This document shows, piece by piece, positions 16,408-24,647 of a DNA stretch of 64,000 nt. Position 1 is the first letter of the stretch. The number at the start of each line of letters is the position of its first letter. Origin of the DNA: a bacterium 1xD42-67 (GTDB taxonomy: Bacteria; Bacillota; Clostridia; Oscillospirales; Oscillospiraceae). The DNA lies in assembly GCA_003612335.1 (NCBI GenBank), contig RAYO01000019.1, positions 21,313 to 85,312 on the forward strand. The letters run 5' to 3'. The position numbers and the translations under genes are program-made. The notes beneath the pieces are model-generated. The model was given only the letters and a program-made list of their open reading frames with translations. It was not told the origin of the DNA and ran no database searches.

Positions 16408-18246
16408 ATGGGAAATAACGACTTTCAACTATCTGATTTTTTTCTACAGGCAACATGGCAAAATGAAGAATATGTAGCGGAGCAGATTGCTAAAATTAGA
16501 AGGCATTTGGATTCCAAGGGTGTTGACATCAACACGCCTGCTTATAAAAGTGAAACAAGTTATAGAAAAATCAGGGATGAAAGGATAGATGGGTTTCCTG
16601 GCGGGGCTATGTCCCTAGAAGAGTTTGTCGATCGATTTCTGTTCACTGAATACACCTTTGAAAGTATATATGATATGGGAAATTCCTGCGAAATTAAAAA
16701 TAGTGAGTGTACAGATAATGCTGTAGCTGCCGAAATCTGTCGCATTCTTTCTCTGGGCAAAAATGGAGTGACTATAGCAGATGTTTGCAATGAATTAGAG
16801 AGAAAAAGTGGCTTGATTGACCGCATAAAAAAATATTTTGGGATTGACCTAAATGAATTAGATAGAAATGATAACCGTGAAAAACGTGAACGCAGCAAAA
16901 TCCTCTACTTTTTCTATATGCTAGAGCACAGACTCTATCCCAATATCAACGTGCTTATGTTACTTGACAAGCCATCAATGGAAAATATTGATAATACATT
17001 TTTGGGCAGGCAGACTCATAATGGAAAAATTCTGAGAACTGCAAAAGAAGCCTTGGGAAAAGAGCTTTCTTTAGACGAAAAAGATCGTATTCATTCGGCC
17101 ATTGCTGATATATCCATTGAATGGGACAACATTCTGAACAATGCACGGCTCCTCCTGGATTTTTTACATGACTATGGATTTGACTACAACTCAGTAGAAC
17201 TGATTCAATCGCCGATACCTATTTATGCAAGTGATAACGGCAACACCCATCAATACCCCGTCGAAAGGCTATATCTGATTATATCTCAGAGGGAATATTG
17301 GGGCAACTTGCTTGACATCGTCTTTGTAAACAAAATTCAAAACAGCAATGACTATGATGTTTGTCCCGAACTTGTCGAAGAAATGAAAGCTCTCATACAT
17401 ACGTCTGTAGATTTAAATAATGCTGAAAAGTACATCAAAGACAATGCTCTTAGATTATCCCGCTACGTGTACCTTAGAAAAGAGATAACCAAGGAAGATG
17501 TTCGACGCATACGCACATTTGCACATAAATTTCAAAAGTTTTTGAATTTTTGTAATCGAGCCAATTGGGTAATAGATAAAAAAGAGATTTCAAATGAACT
17601 CCAAGTCGTATCTTTTTTGCAAGCATTAATATTGGACAATCAGAGTGAGTCTTTTGACTATACTTATCATGATTATCAAGATAAGAGCAAGCATATGATG
17701 CGTGTTCAGGCTGCCCTAAAAAGCGATAAACGAGTGCCTGATGCGCTACAGATATATTGGGTTCGCAAGGTTACCGACCGGTGGTACGCAAATGTCGGTA
17801 AATATGCTATCCGTTTGAAATTACGAGAGATTGAACAAACCTGCGATGAAATCAGGAAACAAATATTGAGTCGATCTTCTTTGGATGAAATGACGGCTAC
17901 ACACAATTTCTATTTGGAACAGATTGATTCTGGTTTTCTTGAGGTTAGCAATCAGATCCGGGCAGTCATTCGTATAGTAAAAGAGTTGCAGAGAATAGGT
18001 TTTAAATATAAAGATCATGCCTGCAAAATACGATTTGCCTTTTTGGATCCAGAGGATTGCGATGATATTTGTGATGTAATTCTCGCGAACATCCAAGGCA
18101 CAATTCAAGACCATGCCCTATCCTGCCAAATAGTGTGTGAAGCCAAGGGGACAGCTGCGAGAGATACAGGTTTTTTGTTGGAATTATCATTGGATTATTG
18201 GGAAAAGACGTGTATATTGACACGATTTGATTCTATTTTTGGATAA
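16408..18246 (+). CDS. Large protein of unknown function (612 aa), AT-rich cargo gene
   Basis: A GGAGG site lies 10 nt before the ATG. The protein is mainly helical, without signal peptide or transmembrane segments. Recognisable stretches are few: a charged N-terminus (QNEEYVAEQIAKIRRHLDS), an ERKSGLIDRIKKYFGIDLNEL segment, and long helices around residues 340-400 and 460-540. No nucleotide-binding, nuclease or HTH motif is evident. Base composition is clearly richer in A/T than in both flanks, with many AAA and ATA codons, pointing to recent acquisition. It has its own promoter, leader and terminator, as isolated cargo or defence genes often do. Function is unknown. Confidence 0.85.
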   Translation: MGNNDFQLSDFFLQATWQNEEYVAEQIAKIRRHLDSKGVDINTPAYKSETSYRKIRDERIDGFPGGAMSLEEFVDRFLFTEYTFESIYDMGNSCEIKNSECTDNAVAAEICRILSLGKNGVTIADVCNELERKSGLIDRIKKYFGIDLNELDRNDNREKRERSKILYFFYMLEHRLYPNINVLMLLDKPSMENIDNTFLGRQTHNGKILRTAKEALGKELSLDEKDRIHSAIADISIEWDNILNNARLLLDFLHDYGFDYNSVELIQSPIPIYASDNGNTHQYPVERLYLIISQREYWGNLLDIVFVNKIQNSNDYDVCPELVEEMKALIHTSVDLNNAEKYIKDNALRLSRYVYLRKEITKEDVRRIRTFAHKFQKFLNFCNRANWVIDKKEISNELQVVSFLQALILDNQSESFDYTYHDYQDKSKHMMRVQAALKSDKRVPDALQIYWVRKVTDRWYANVGKYAIRLKLREIEQTCDEIRKQILSRSSLDEMTATHNFYLEQIDSGFLEVSNQIRAVIRIVKELQRIGFKYKDHACKIRFAFLDPEDCDDICDVILANIQGTIQDHALSCQIVCEAKGTAARDTGFLLELSLDYWEKTCILTRFDSIFG

Positions 18247-18267
18247 AAGAAAATGGTGGAAATTTTG

Positions 18268-18300
18268 GAGTGCTCCGCTTTTTGCGGAGCACTCTTTTTT
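18268..18300 (+). terminator. Strong Rho-independent terminator
   Basis: A perfect 11-bp stem (18268-18278 with 18284-18294) with a 5-nt T loop is followed by six T residues. It ends the 612-residue gene. Confidence 0.92.
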
Positions 18301-18378
18301 GCGGTAATCTAAATATACAGGAACCAAGAAAGGATGAATTTGGTATAGCGCTAATTAAAATTTAAGGAGATTACAGCC

Positions 18379-19131
18379 ATGGAAATTGAAAACAAAAGTT
18401 CGTTTACCGAATTTGGAAGAACTACGGAAACCGATGACAGGGGCGGCGCCCTACTTGAAAATGCGCCTACTACAAATGGAAACTCGACTCTCGAAAGTGA
18501 CGCCGATAATTCCTGGGAGCATCAGCTCAACACGTTCAAGCTGAAGATCGAGGAGTTGCAAGAACGCTACGAGCAATCGTACCTGGAAATCGGCAGGCTG
18601 CTCATCCAAGCCAGAGATGTCTATAAGGGCCACGGCGACTGGATCAAATGGCTAAAAGCGAATGCGCCTTTCTCGGTCAGGCACGCGCAACGTCTGATTC
18701 GAGTTGCGGAGATGTTTGACGATGCGACCATGGTGTCGCGCTTGAGATTGACTTCCTCAAAGGCTTACATCCTCACGAGACTCGACAAGAAAGATATGAA
18801 CAATTTCCTTGAAAGTGATCACTTTTTTCGTATTGGGGACAATCCTAAGTCTGTTAAAGATATGACCAAGCGGGAATTGGAACTTGCAGTCACAATCCAT
18901 TTGAAAGGTAAATTGACATCGACAGATCATGAAGAGGTTACTTCGTCTATTCAAGATAAGGAAAATCTGAAAGATCGTGTTGAGTCAAACCTTGAGGAGC
19001 TGAGGAAAATCTTGAATAAAACAATCATCTCCATCAAAGGCTCCGATTCAGATACCCGTGCGTCGTGGATTTCTGAATTGGATGATCTATACAAAACCAG
19101 TTTAGATCAGTTGTCATCAGTCGCTGAATAA
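18379..19131 (+). CDS. DUF3102 domain protein
   Basis: The 250-residue protein is preceded by AAGGAG. A low-complexity N-terminus leads into DUF3102 at about residues 50-170: YEQSYLEIGRLLIQARDVY, HGDWIKWLKANAPFSVRHAQRLIRVAEMF, and SSKAYILTRL. The C-terminal 70 residues are charged and probably coiled. DUF3102 proteins resemble the HTH core of ParB-like factors and are common on conjugative elements, often near transfer genes. A role in partition or transfer regulation is plausible but unproven. The coupling protein gene lies downstream. Confidence 0.82.
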   Translation: MEIENKSSFTEFGRTTETDDRGGALLENAPTTNGNSTLESDADNSWEHQLNTFKLKIEELQERYEQSYLEIGRLLIQARDVYKGHGDWIKWLKANAPFSVRHAQRLIRVAEMFDDATMVSRLRLTSSKAYILTRLDKKDMNNFLESDHFFRIGDNPKSVKDMTKRELELAVTIHLKGKLTSTDHEEVTSSIQDKENLKDRVESNLEELRKILNKTIISIKGSDSDTRASWISELDDLYKTSLDQLSSVAE

Positions 19132-19262
19132 ACGACAAGGACGAAGCGATATTGTAGCTGGTTTGATGCCGACTGCAATAACGCTTCCCATTACTTCCAA
19201 GAAAGCCGTAACCTGCCATCTTCGTACGATTGTGCGCGACATCAAAAGGAAAGGTGAAACAA

Positions 19263-21176
19263 TTGGGAAAAAAATACAACCGTTGGCTCGGTGATGATGA
19301 CTATGACGCGCGTCTCGTAAAGTATCCACCAGCAGACCATGCCTACTTGCGTCAACCGCAGGAGTCAGTTTTAGAGAACATTCCTGCGGCGATGCTCCTC
19401 GCCATACACGGCGATTCCGGGTTTTTCCTGGGGCTGCCAGGTGAGCCGGGAGGTAACAATTACATCGGGATTCCGCAAGGCACAGAGGGGAACATCGTGG
19501 TGATTGGCGGCAACGGCAGCGGCAAAAGCGCCGGGATCGCCAAGCCCACACTGCGAACCTGGCAAAGTGCGATTTGCGCTACCGACATCAAGGGCGAACT
19601 GTCCGATTTTTATGCGGAGCTGTATCATCGTGGACTTGCTGCAAGGCCATACCTCGTTTTTGATCCTATGCAGACAGATGGCCCAAGCTATGATCCGTTT
19701 TGGCTGCTGGCACACGATGGCGCGGACAATCTATTCAACAATGCCAAAGAGATTGCCATTGCGATAGCTCCAGTCCTGCCGGATGACAAACAGCCCTTCT
19801 GGGCGGAAACGGAGCAGGGGTTCCTTACCGCAGCGCTTCTGTATTACTTCAATCTTGGCCTGAGCTTCAGCGAGGCCATGTGCAAAATTGTGTCTTCCAC
19901 GATGAGCGGATTGTGTGAAGAACTGTCCGAAAGCCAAGATATTTTCGTACAGATGGCTCTCGGTGAAATGGGTTCTTTGAAGCCGGAAACACGGGCTTGC
20001 TTTGACCGGGGACTGCGTAACAAGCTCATGGTATTTGCCGCCGACCCGTACATCGGTCACGCATTCCGTGGGCAGCGGGAAGGAGCAAATTGCTTCACTT
20101 GGGACGACCTCGACGACTGCAACATCTTCCTGCGTATTCCGGCAGACAAGATCGAACAGTGGGGTGGGGCGATCAATCTGATGTATGTCCAGCTGATCCG
20201 GCATTTGGAGCGCAGGCCCGAGATGCACAGTCCAGAAGGGGCAAGCAATGTCCAGACGCTGCTGTTGATGGACGAGTTCACACGTTTTGGCAAGCTGGAA
20301 ATGATCGCCTCCGCTTTGGCAACGTTGCGGAGCAAAAACGTGAATATCTGCCTGATGATCCAAAGTATGGCTCAACTGGATCGAATCTACGGTGAGTACG
20401 ACCGGAGGATTATCTTTGATAATTGTCAATTTAAGGAAATCCTGCGGGCCAGTGATGCCGAGACGCAGAAGTATCTCAGCGAGTTGGTAGGGACCCATAT
20501 GTGCGCACAGCGCAGTTTGAGCGAACATATGGATGAAGATTCGGATACCACGGGTTACAGCAGGCAGATCAGCGAAATTCGGGACTGGGTCATTCAGCCC
20601 CACGAGCTGGCAACTCTGGATGATGTGGTTCTGCTGACTCCATATGGATTCTGTAGGGCGAAAAAATATCACCCCTGCGATGAGGAAATGCGCTCCCAGC
20701 TGTTGAGTCTGCCCGAGGTGATTCAAGTGAAAGCCATCGCTGTCACACGTTCTGAGACCACCCCATGCAAAGCGATTCCCTGTAAAGCGTTCCGAACCTA
20801 TGCGGCCAACTATGGTGATCATAAAAAGAACGGAGGATCGAAAATGATGTCCATCAAAGAACGAACTTCAAATGCCAACAGGCGTATCGTTGCCGCAGAG
20901 CAGAAAAAGCGGCAGGAAGAACGGGCTGCTCAGGAAGCACAAAGGCGGAACGACAGCCGCCGCAACTACATCATCGGTGAGCTGGTGACCCGATACTTCC
21001 CATCGCTTCGAGAGTATGAACCAGGGACCGACACCGAGAACCAGACCCGCTTTGAGTCTCTGGAAGCTTTCCTGCACGTCCTGTCTGCCGACTATGACCT
21101 GGTCGAGGAGCTTCGGGAACGTGCTGCCAAATTGGTGGCAGACGACCCGGACGGAGAGTGGCACTGGCCTGCGTGA
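19263..21176 (+). CDS. VirD4/TraG-type conjugative coupling ATPase
   Basis: The start is taken as TTG 19263 after AAAGGTG. The 637-residue product has Walker A GNGSGKS (residues 83-89), Walker B LLLMDEF near residue 335, and the family segments ICATDIKGELSDFY, FDPMQTDGPSYDPF and IMIQSMAQL-like ICLMIQSMAQLDRIYG. It should link the relaxase-DNA complex to a type IV secretion channel. No membrane helices precede Walker A, so it is a TraG-like form without an N-terminal anchor. At 20844 an in-frame ATG with GGAGG 8 nt upstream marks the border to a 110-residue helical C-terminal region that may also be made separately. Confidence 0.9.
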   Translation: MGKKYNRWLGDDDYDARLVKYPPADHAYLRQPQESVLENIPAAMLLAIHGDSGFFLGLPGEPGGNNYIGIPQGTEGNIVVIGGNGSGKSAGIAKPTLRTWQSAICATDIKGELSDFYAELYHRGLAARPYLVFDPMQTDGPSYDPFWLLAHDGADNLFNNAKEIAIAIAPVLPDDKQPFWAETEQGFLTAALLYYFNLGLSFSEAMCKIVSSTMSGLCEELSESQDIFVQMALGEMGSLKPETRACFDRGLRNKLMVFAADPYIGHAFRGQREGANCFTWDDLDDCNIFLRIPADKIEQWGGAINLMYVQLIRHLERRPEMHSPEGASNVQTLLLMDEFTRFGKLEMIASALATLRSKNVNICLMIQSMAQLDRIYGEYDRRIIFDNCQFKEILRASDAETQKYLSELVGTHMCAQRSLSEHMDEDSDTTGYSRQISEIRDWVIQPHELATLDDVVLLTPYGFCRAKKYHPCDEEMRSQLLSLPEVIQVKAIAVTRSETTPCKAIPCKAFRTYAANYGDHKKNGGSKMMSIKERTSNANRRIVAAEQKKRQEERAAQEAQRRNDSRRNYIIGELVTRYFPSLREYEPGTDTENQTRFESLEAFLHVLSADYDLVEELRERAAKLVADDPDGEWHWPA

Positions 21177-21254
21177 GCGCTGTAGCTCCTTTGATGAGTC
21201 CACTTACACATTCCACACTAAATTGGCCAAAAGCAGAAAAAGGAGTGCTATTTT

Positions 21255-21968
21255 ATGTCAAATTATCATTTTGAGGTTACCATCATCAGCCGGGGCAAAG
21301 GCCGCTCCGTTACCAGTTCGGTCAGCTACATTAGTGGACGGGCGCTGCATGACATCCACAATGGCAAAACATATTATAAACATCGGGAAGACCTTGCTTG
21401 GCAGAAGATTTTTCTGCCCGATCATGCACCGGCGGAGTTCCGGCAGCTCCAGCACCTCTGCGATGAGATCGAATGTGCAGAGATGCGGTGGGATGCCCGC
21501 ACAGCACGGCAGCTTACTGCCTCCTTACCCAATGAGCTGCCACTCGGGGAGTTGGTCAGAATCGTCCATGAGTTTGTTGCGGACAATTTTACTTCTCAGG
21601 GCCTATGCACAGTGGCCGCGATCCATAGAAAGCATAACCACCATGACCCGAAAAAAAATAATCCCCATGTCCACATGATCGTGCCGACCAGACCCGTTGG
21701 TCCGGATGGGTTCTGCAAGTTAAAGGACCGGGAACACGATAAACGAAAATACATTACCATCTGGCGGGAGCAATGGGCAACGGTTCAGAATCGAGCCTAC
21801 GAACGAAACGGACTGGACATTCAGGTCAGTCATGAGAGCCTTGAAGCCCAGGGAAAGCACGACCGTGAGCCTTCCATCCACCTGAGCCGCATCGACTGGC
21901 AGAAAGAGCAGCGCGGGGAACGCACGCCTGCTGGGGATCGGAAACGTGCGGTCAAAGAGCGCAATTAA
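21255..21968 (+). CDS. MobA/MobL-family relaxase, short or truncated
   Basis: The 237-residue protein carries the MobA/MobL nickase domain. SVSYISGRALHDIHNG at the N-terminus, a central EMRWDARTARQL-type helix, and the metal-binding histidine motif NPHVHMIVPTRP at about residues 136-147 are all present. It would nick oriT and lead the strand during transfer. The frame stops with TAA at 21966-21968. The same frame continues with RRIYQREMEQKQKIELELYR to a second stop at 22032, so a nonsense change has probably removed the tail. Typical MobA/MobL proteins are longer. Confidence 0.85.
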   Translation: MSNYHFEVTIISRGKGRSVTSSVSYISGRALHDIHNGKTYYKHREDLAWQKIFLPDHAPAEFRQLQHLCDEIECAEMRWDARTARQLTASLPNELPLGELVRIVHEFVADNFTSQGLCTVAAIHRKHNHHDPKKNNPHVHMIVPTRPVGPDGFCKLKDREHDKRKYITIWREQWATVQNRAYERNGLDIQVSHESLEAQGKHDREPSIHLSRIDWQKEQRGERTPAGDRKRAVKERN

Positions 21969-22084
21969 AGGCGCATTTATCAACGGGAAATGGAACAAAA
22001 ACAGAAGATCGAGTTAGAGCTATATCGCTGAACGGATGTACGCCTTTCCTGGTTATATATTCTTTCCCCGAGGAGGTGAACACC

Positions 22085-22138
22085 ATGACTGATTTCACCA
22101 GTAAATATGTAGCGTCAGAGCCGAGAAATGCTCTCTAG
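22085..22138 (+). CDS. Very short ORF or gene remnant (17 aa)
   Basis: ATG 22085 follows a strong GAGGAGGTG site by 7 nt but is stopped after 17 codons (MTDFTSKYVASEPRNAL). The strength of the site suggests this was the start of a longer gene that has been truncated, or a leader peptide. Confidence 0.3.
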   Translation: MTDFTSKYVASEPRNAL

Positions 22139-22170
22139 GGCATTTTACCATGAAGAATGGAGGTGCGTCA

Positions 22171-22266
22171 ATGGTGACCTTGTTTATTGAAGGAGTGAGG
22201 GAATACGGAAGCCGTGTTGGCTGCATCTTCTGGCACTCACAGACGATAGGAGGTGGGGCAGCATGA
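22171..22266 (+). CDS. Small ORF coupled to the next gene (31 aa)
   Basis: ATG 22171 has GGAGGTG 6 nt upstream and encodes 31 residues (MVTLFIEGVREYGSRVGC and so on). The stop overlaps the next start as ATGA at 22263. The ribosome site of the next gene lies inside this ORF, so a leader or coupling role is possible. Confidence 0.35.
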   Translation: MVTLFIEGVREYGSRVGCIFWHSQTIGGGAA

Positions 22267-22481
22267 TGGACAGGCCGAACACATACAGTTCTAATCGGGG
22301 AGGTGTTCTGGTGGAGGATACTGCATATGGGTTCGACATCGTTATACATAGACCTGCGAACACCAACGAGCTGGAACGGCGTGTCGCGCAGGCTCATGCA
22401 GATGCCATCATCGCTAAGGTGAAAAAGCTGAACTGCTCTGCCGAACAGAAAAAGCAGCTGATCGATGCCGTCTGTGCATAA
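22263..22481 (+). CDS. Small conserved-looking element protein
   Basis: The 72-residue product follows GGAGGTGG. The N-terminus is polar, then GVLVEDTAYGFDIVIHRPANTNELERRVAQAHADAIIAKV forms a likely strand-helix unit. Small proteins ending a relaxase operon are common in clostridial conjugative elements and are uncharacterised. A terminator follows directly. Confidence 0.55.
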   Translation: MMDRPNTYSSNRGGVLVEDTAYGFDIVIHRPANTNELERRVAQAHADAIIAKVKKLNCSAEQKKQLIDAVCA

Positions 22482-22486
22482 AGCAG

Positions 22487-22525
22487 CAGGGGGCCGGGAT
22501 ATGACCCGGCCCCTGTTTCTTTTTT
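22487..22525 (+). terminator. Rho-independent terminator of the mobilisation module
   Basis: A GC-rich stem of 11 pairs with a single bulged G (22487-22498 with 22505-22515) and a 6-nt loop is followed by TTTCTTTTTT. Confidence 0.9.
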
Positions 22526-22558
22526 ATAAGTTATACCTGATATAGATATAAAATTCAA

Positions 22559-22588
22559 TTGACGGCAAGCTATACCATGTGATATCCT
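22559..22588 (+). promoter_or_regulatory. Putative sigma-A promoter
   Basis: TTGACG (22559-22564) and TATCCT (22583-22588) are 18 bp apart, upstream of the first DUF4143 ATPase gene. The surrounding AT-rich sequence contrasts with the flanking genes. Confidence 0.5.
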
Positions 22589-22611
22589 ATACAAGAGAGG
22601 AGTTGACAGCT

Positions 22612-23781
22612 GTGGTCATCCGAGAAAGCTATTTAGCAAAAATTCGTCCCTTCATCGGCAAGGACATCATCAAGGTCCTGACTGGTATCCGGCGCAGCGG
22701 CAAAAGTGTTCTGCTGGAACAGATCCGTGACGAGATCAACAGTCCTAACACCATCTTCCTGAATTTTGAGGATCTGGGCAACCAGCATTTGTGCGAATAC
22801 AATGCTCTGCACGACTATGTATGCAAGAAAATCGGCGACAGCAAGGAACAATTCTACCTGTTCTTTGACGAGATACAGGAGGTTCAGAGCTGGGAAAAAG
22901 CTATCAATTCCCTGCGGGTGAAGTTCCATGCGGACATCTACATTACTGGCTCCAACTCCCGGCTGCTGTCCGGCGAACTGGCAACCTACATCGCTGGCCG
23001 GTATGTTTCTTTCGTGGTCTACCCCTTCTCCTATGCGGAATTTAAGATGGTCAGTTCTGATTATACCTTCGACGAATATATCCAGTATGGCGGAATGCCC
23101 TTCCTGTCCAGCATCAACTTCGAGCCGGAGATCAGCAAAAACTATCTCCAGGACATCTTCAATTCGGTGGTACTGAAGGATATTGTTAAACGCAACAACA
23201 TCCGGGACGTTGACCTTCTGGAGCGCATCATTGCCTATGCTCTGGCCAACGTAGGCAGGAGCTTTTCGGCCACCAGCATCTCCAAATTTTTCAAGGCCGA
23301 AAACCGAACGGTAGCTCCTGAGACGATCCTCAACTATCTGAAAGCCTGTGAGGAAGCCTACCTGCTGTACCGCCTCAAAAGCCAGGACATCAACGGAAAG
23401 AAGATGTTGAAGGTCAACGAAAAATACTATGTGGCTGACCATGGACTGCGGGAAGCTGTCATCGGTGCAAACCTCCAAAATATGGAGATCATCCTGGAAA
23501 ACATCGTGGGCTTGGAGCTGCTTCGCCGTGGGTACAAAGTTTGTGTTGGCCGTGTCGGAACAAAGGAAATCGACTTCGTTGGTGAGAAACAGGGGGACAA
23601 GCTGTATGTCCAGGTCTGCTATCTGCTCAGCGATGAGGCCACCATCCAGCGGGAGTTTGGTTCACTGCTGGAGGTCAGGGATAACTACCCTAAAATCGTT
23701 CTGTACCAGCAGGGGATTTTCAAGGGCAACTACGAGGGCATTCCAGCGATAAAAATCGAAGATTGGCTCCAACAGCAGTAA
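22612..23781 (+). CDS. AAA-family ATPase with DUF4143 C-terminus
   Basis: A GTG at 22612 is preferred because AGAGAGGAG ends 9 nt upstream; an in-frame GTG at 22579 is less supported. Of 389 residues, the N-terminal AAA_14 domain has Walker A GIRRSGKS (25-32), Walker B FFDEIQ (Asp86, Glu87) and ITGSNSRLLS as sensor region. The C-terminal DUF4143 shows YYVADHGLREAV and the nuclease-like GTKEIDFVGE. These proteins are widespread in anaerobes and often carried by mobile DNA. Their targets are unknown, though a nuclease-like role for DUF4143 has been suggested. A second copy of the family lies at 24648. Confidence 0.9.
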   Translation: MVIRESYLAKIRPFIGKDIIKVLTGIRRSGKSVLLEQIRDEINSPNTIFLNFEDLGNQHLCEYNALHDYVCKKIGDSKEQFYLFFDEIQEVQSWEKAINSLRVKFHADIYITGSNSRLLSGELATYIAGRYVSFVVYPFSYAEFKMVSSDYTFDEYIQYGGMPFLSSINFEPEISKNYLQDIFNSVVLKDIVKRNNIRDVDLLERIIAYALANVGRSFSATSISKFFKAENRTVAPETILNYLKACEEAYLLYRLKSQDINGKKMLKVNEKYYVADHGLREAVIGANLQNMEIILENIVGLELLRRGYKVCVGRVGTKEIDFVGEKQGDKLYVQVCYLLSDEATIQREFGSLLEVRDNYPKIVLYQQGIFKGNYEGIPAIKIEDWLQQQ

Positions 23782-23799
23782 AGGCAGGAGGTATCGAAC

Positions 23800-24576
23800 A
23801 TGGACAATGAAAAAGTATTTCAGATGAATTTCGGAAAAATCTACGACGCCCTACTGAACAAAGCAACCAAAAAGGGGCGCACAAAGGCCGAAGTGGATGA
23901 GGTCATCTGCTGGCTGACGGGGTACGGTACGGAGGATATGGAAAAGGCCCGCGCCGCTGGCCTCTGTTATGGCGACTTCTTCCGTAATGCCCCCGCGCTC
24001 AATCCCAACCGAACGCTGATTAAAGGCGTAGTCTGCGGGGTGCGAGTAGAGGATATTGAGGACCCTCTCATGCGGGAAATCCGTTACCTGGACAAGCTCA
24101 TCGACGAGCTGGCCAAGGGCAGGCCCATGGAAAAAATCTTGCGGAAACAGGAGGAACCAGCCATGTGGGTATGCCCGAAATGCGGCCGTTCCTTCCGCAG
24201 AAAAGATCAAGACCACTACTGCGGGAAAGCGCCGGAGACCATTGAAGAATACATCCTCAGTCAGCCGGAAGAGACGCAGCCCTATCTGCGCCAGATCAAC
24301 GACGCTATCAAAGCCAGCATCCCGGAGGCCAAAGAGAAAATCTCCTGGAGTATGCCCACCTACTGGAAGGGCCGCAACCTGATCCAGTTCGCTGCTTCCA
24401 AACGGCACATCGGCCTGTACCCTGGCCCGGAGGCTGTAGAGGCGTTCGCCGGCAAATTGACAGACTACAAAACCAGCAAGGGGACTATCCAGCTTCCCTA
24501 CAGTAAGCCGCTGCCTCTGGAGCTGATTGGGGAAATTGCGGCATGGTGTGAGGCAAATAGTCAGAAAAACGTGTGA
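23800..24576 (+). CDS. DUF2200 - zinc ribbon - DUF1801 fusion protein
   Basis: The 258-residue protein joins three parts. Residues 1-110 match DUF2200 ([33 protein letters not shown]). Residues 120-145 form a CPKCGRSF...HYCG zinc ribbon. Residues 150-255 match the DUF1801/YdhG fold ([50 protein letters not shown]). DUF1801 members include an iron-chaperone-like protein of Bacillus; DUF2200 is uncharacterised. The fusion lies between two DUF4143 ATPases, 18 nt after the first, and probably shares its transcript. Confidence 0.85.
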   Translation: MDNEKVFQMNFGKIYDALLNKATKKGRTKAEVDEVICWLTGYGTEDMEKARAAGLCYGDFFRNAPALNPNRTLIKGVVCGVRVEDIEDPLMREIRYLDKLIDELAKGRPMEKILRKQEEPAMWVCPKCGRSFRRKDQDHYCGKAPETIEEYILSQPEETQPYLRQINDAIKASIPEAKEKISWSMPTYWKGRNLIQFAASKRHIGLYPGPEAVEAFAGKLTDYKTSKGTIQLPYSKPLPLELIGEIAAWCEANSQKNV

Positions 24577-24584
24577 TTACTCCG

Positions 24585-24613
24585 TTGTAAATTTCAGAAA
24601 AATGTGTTATCCT
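24585..24613 (+). promoter_or_regulatory. Putative sigma-A promoter
   Basis: TTGTAA (24585-24590) and TATCCT (24608-24613) are separated by 17 bp, 35 nt before the second DUF4143 ATPase gene. It shares the unusual TATCCT box with the promoter at 22583. Confidence 0.5.
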
Positions 24614-24647
24614 TCTATCATCTCCATGATCAAAGGCTGGTGAAGTC

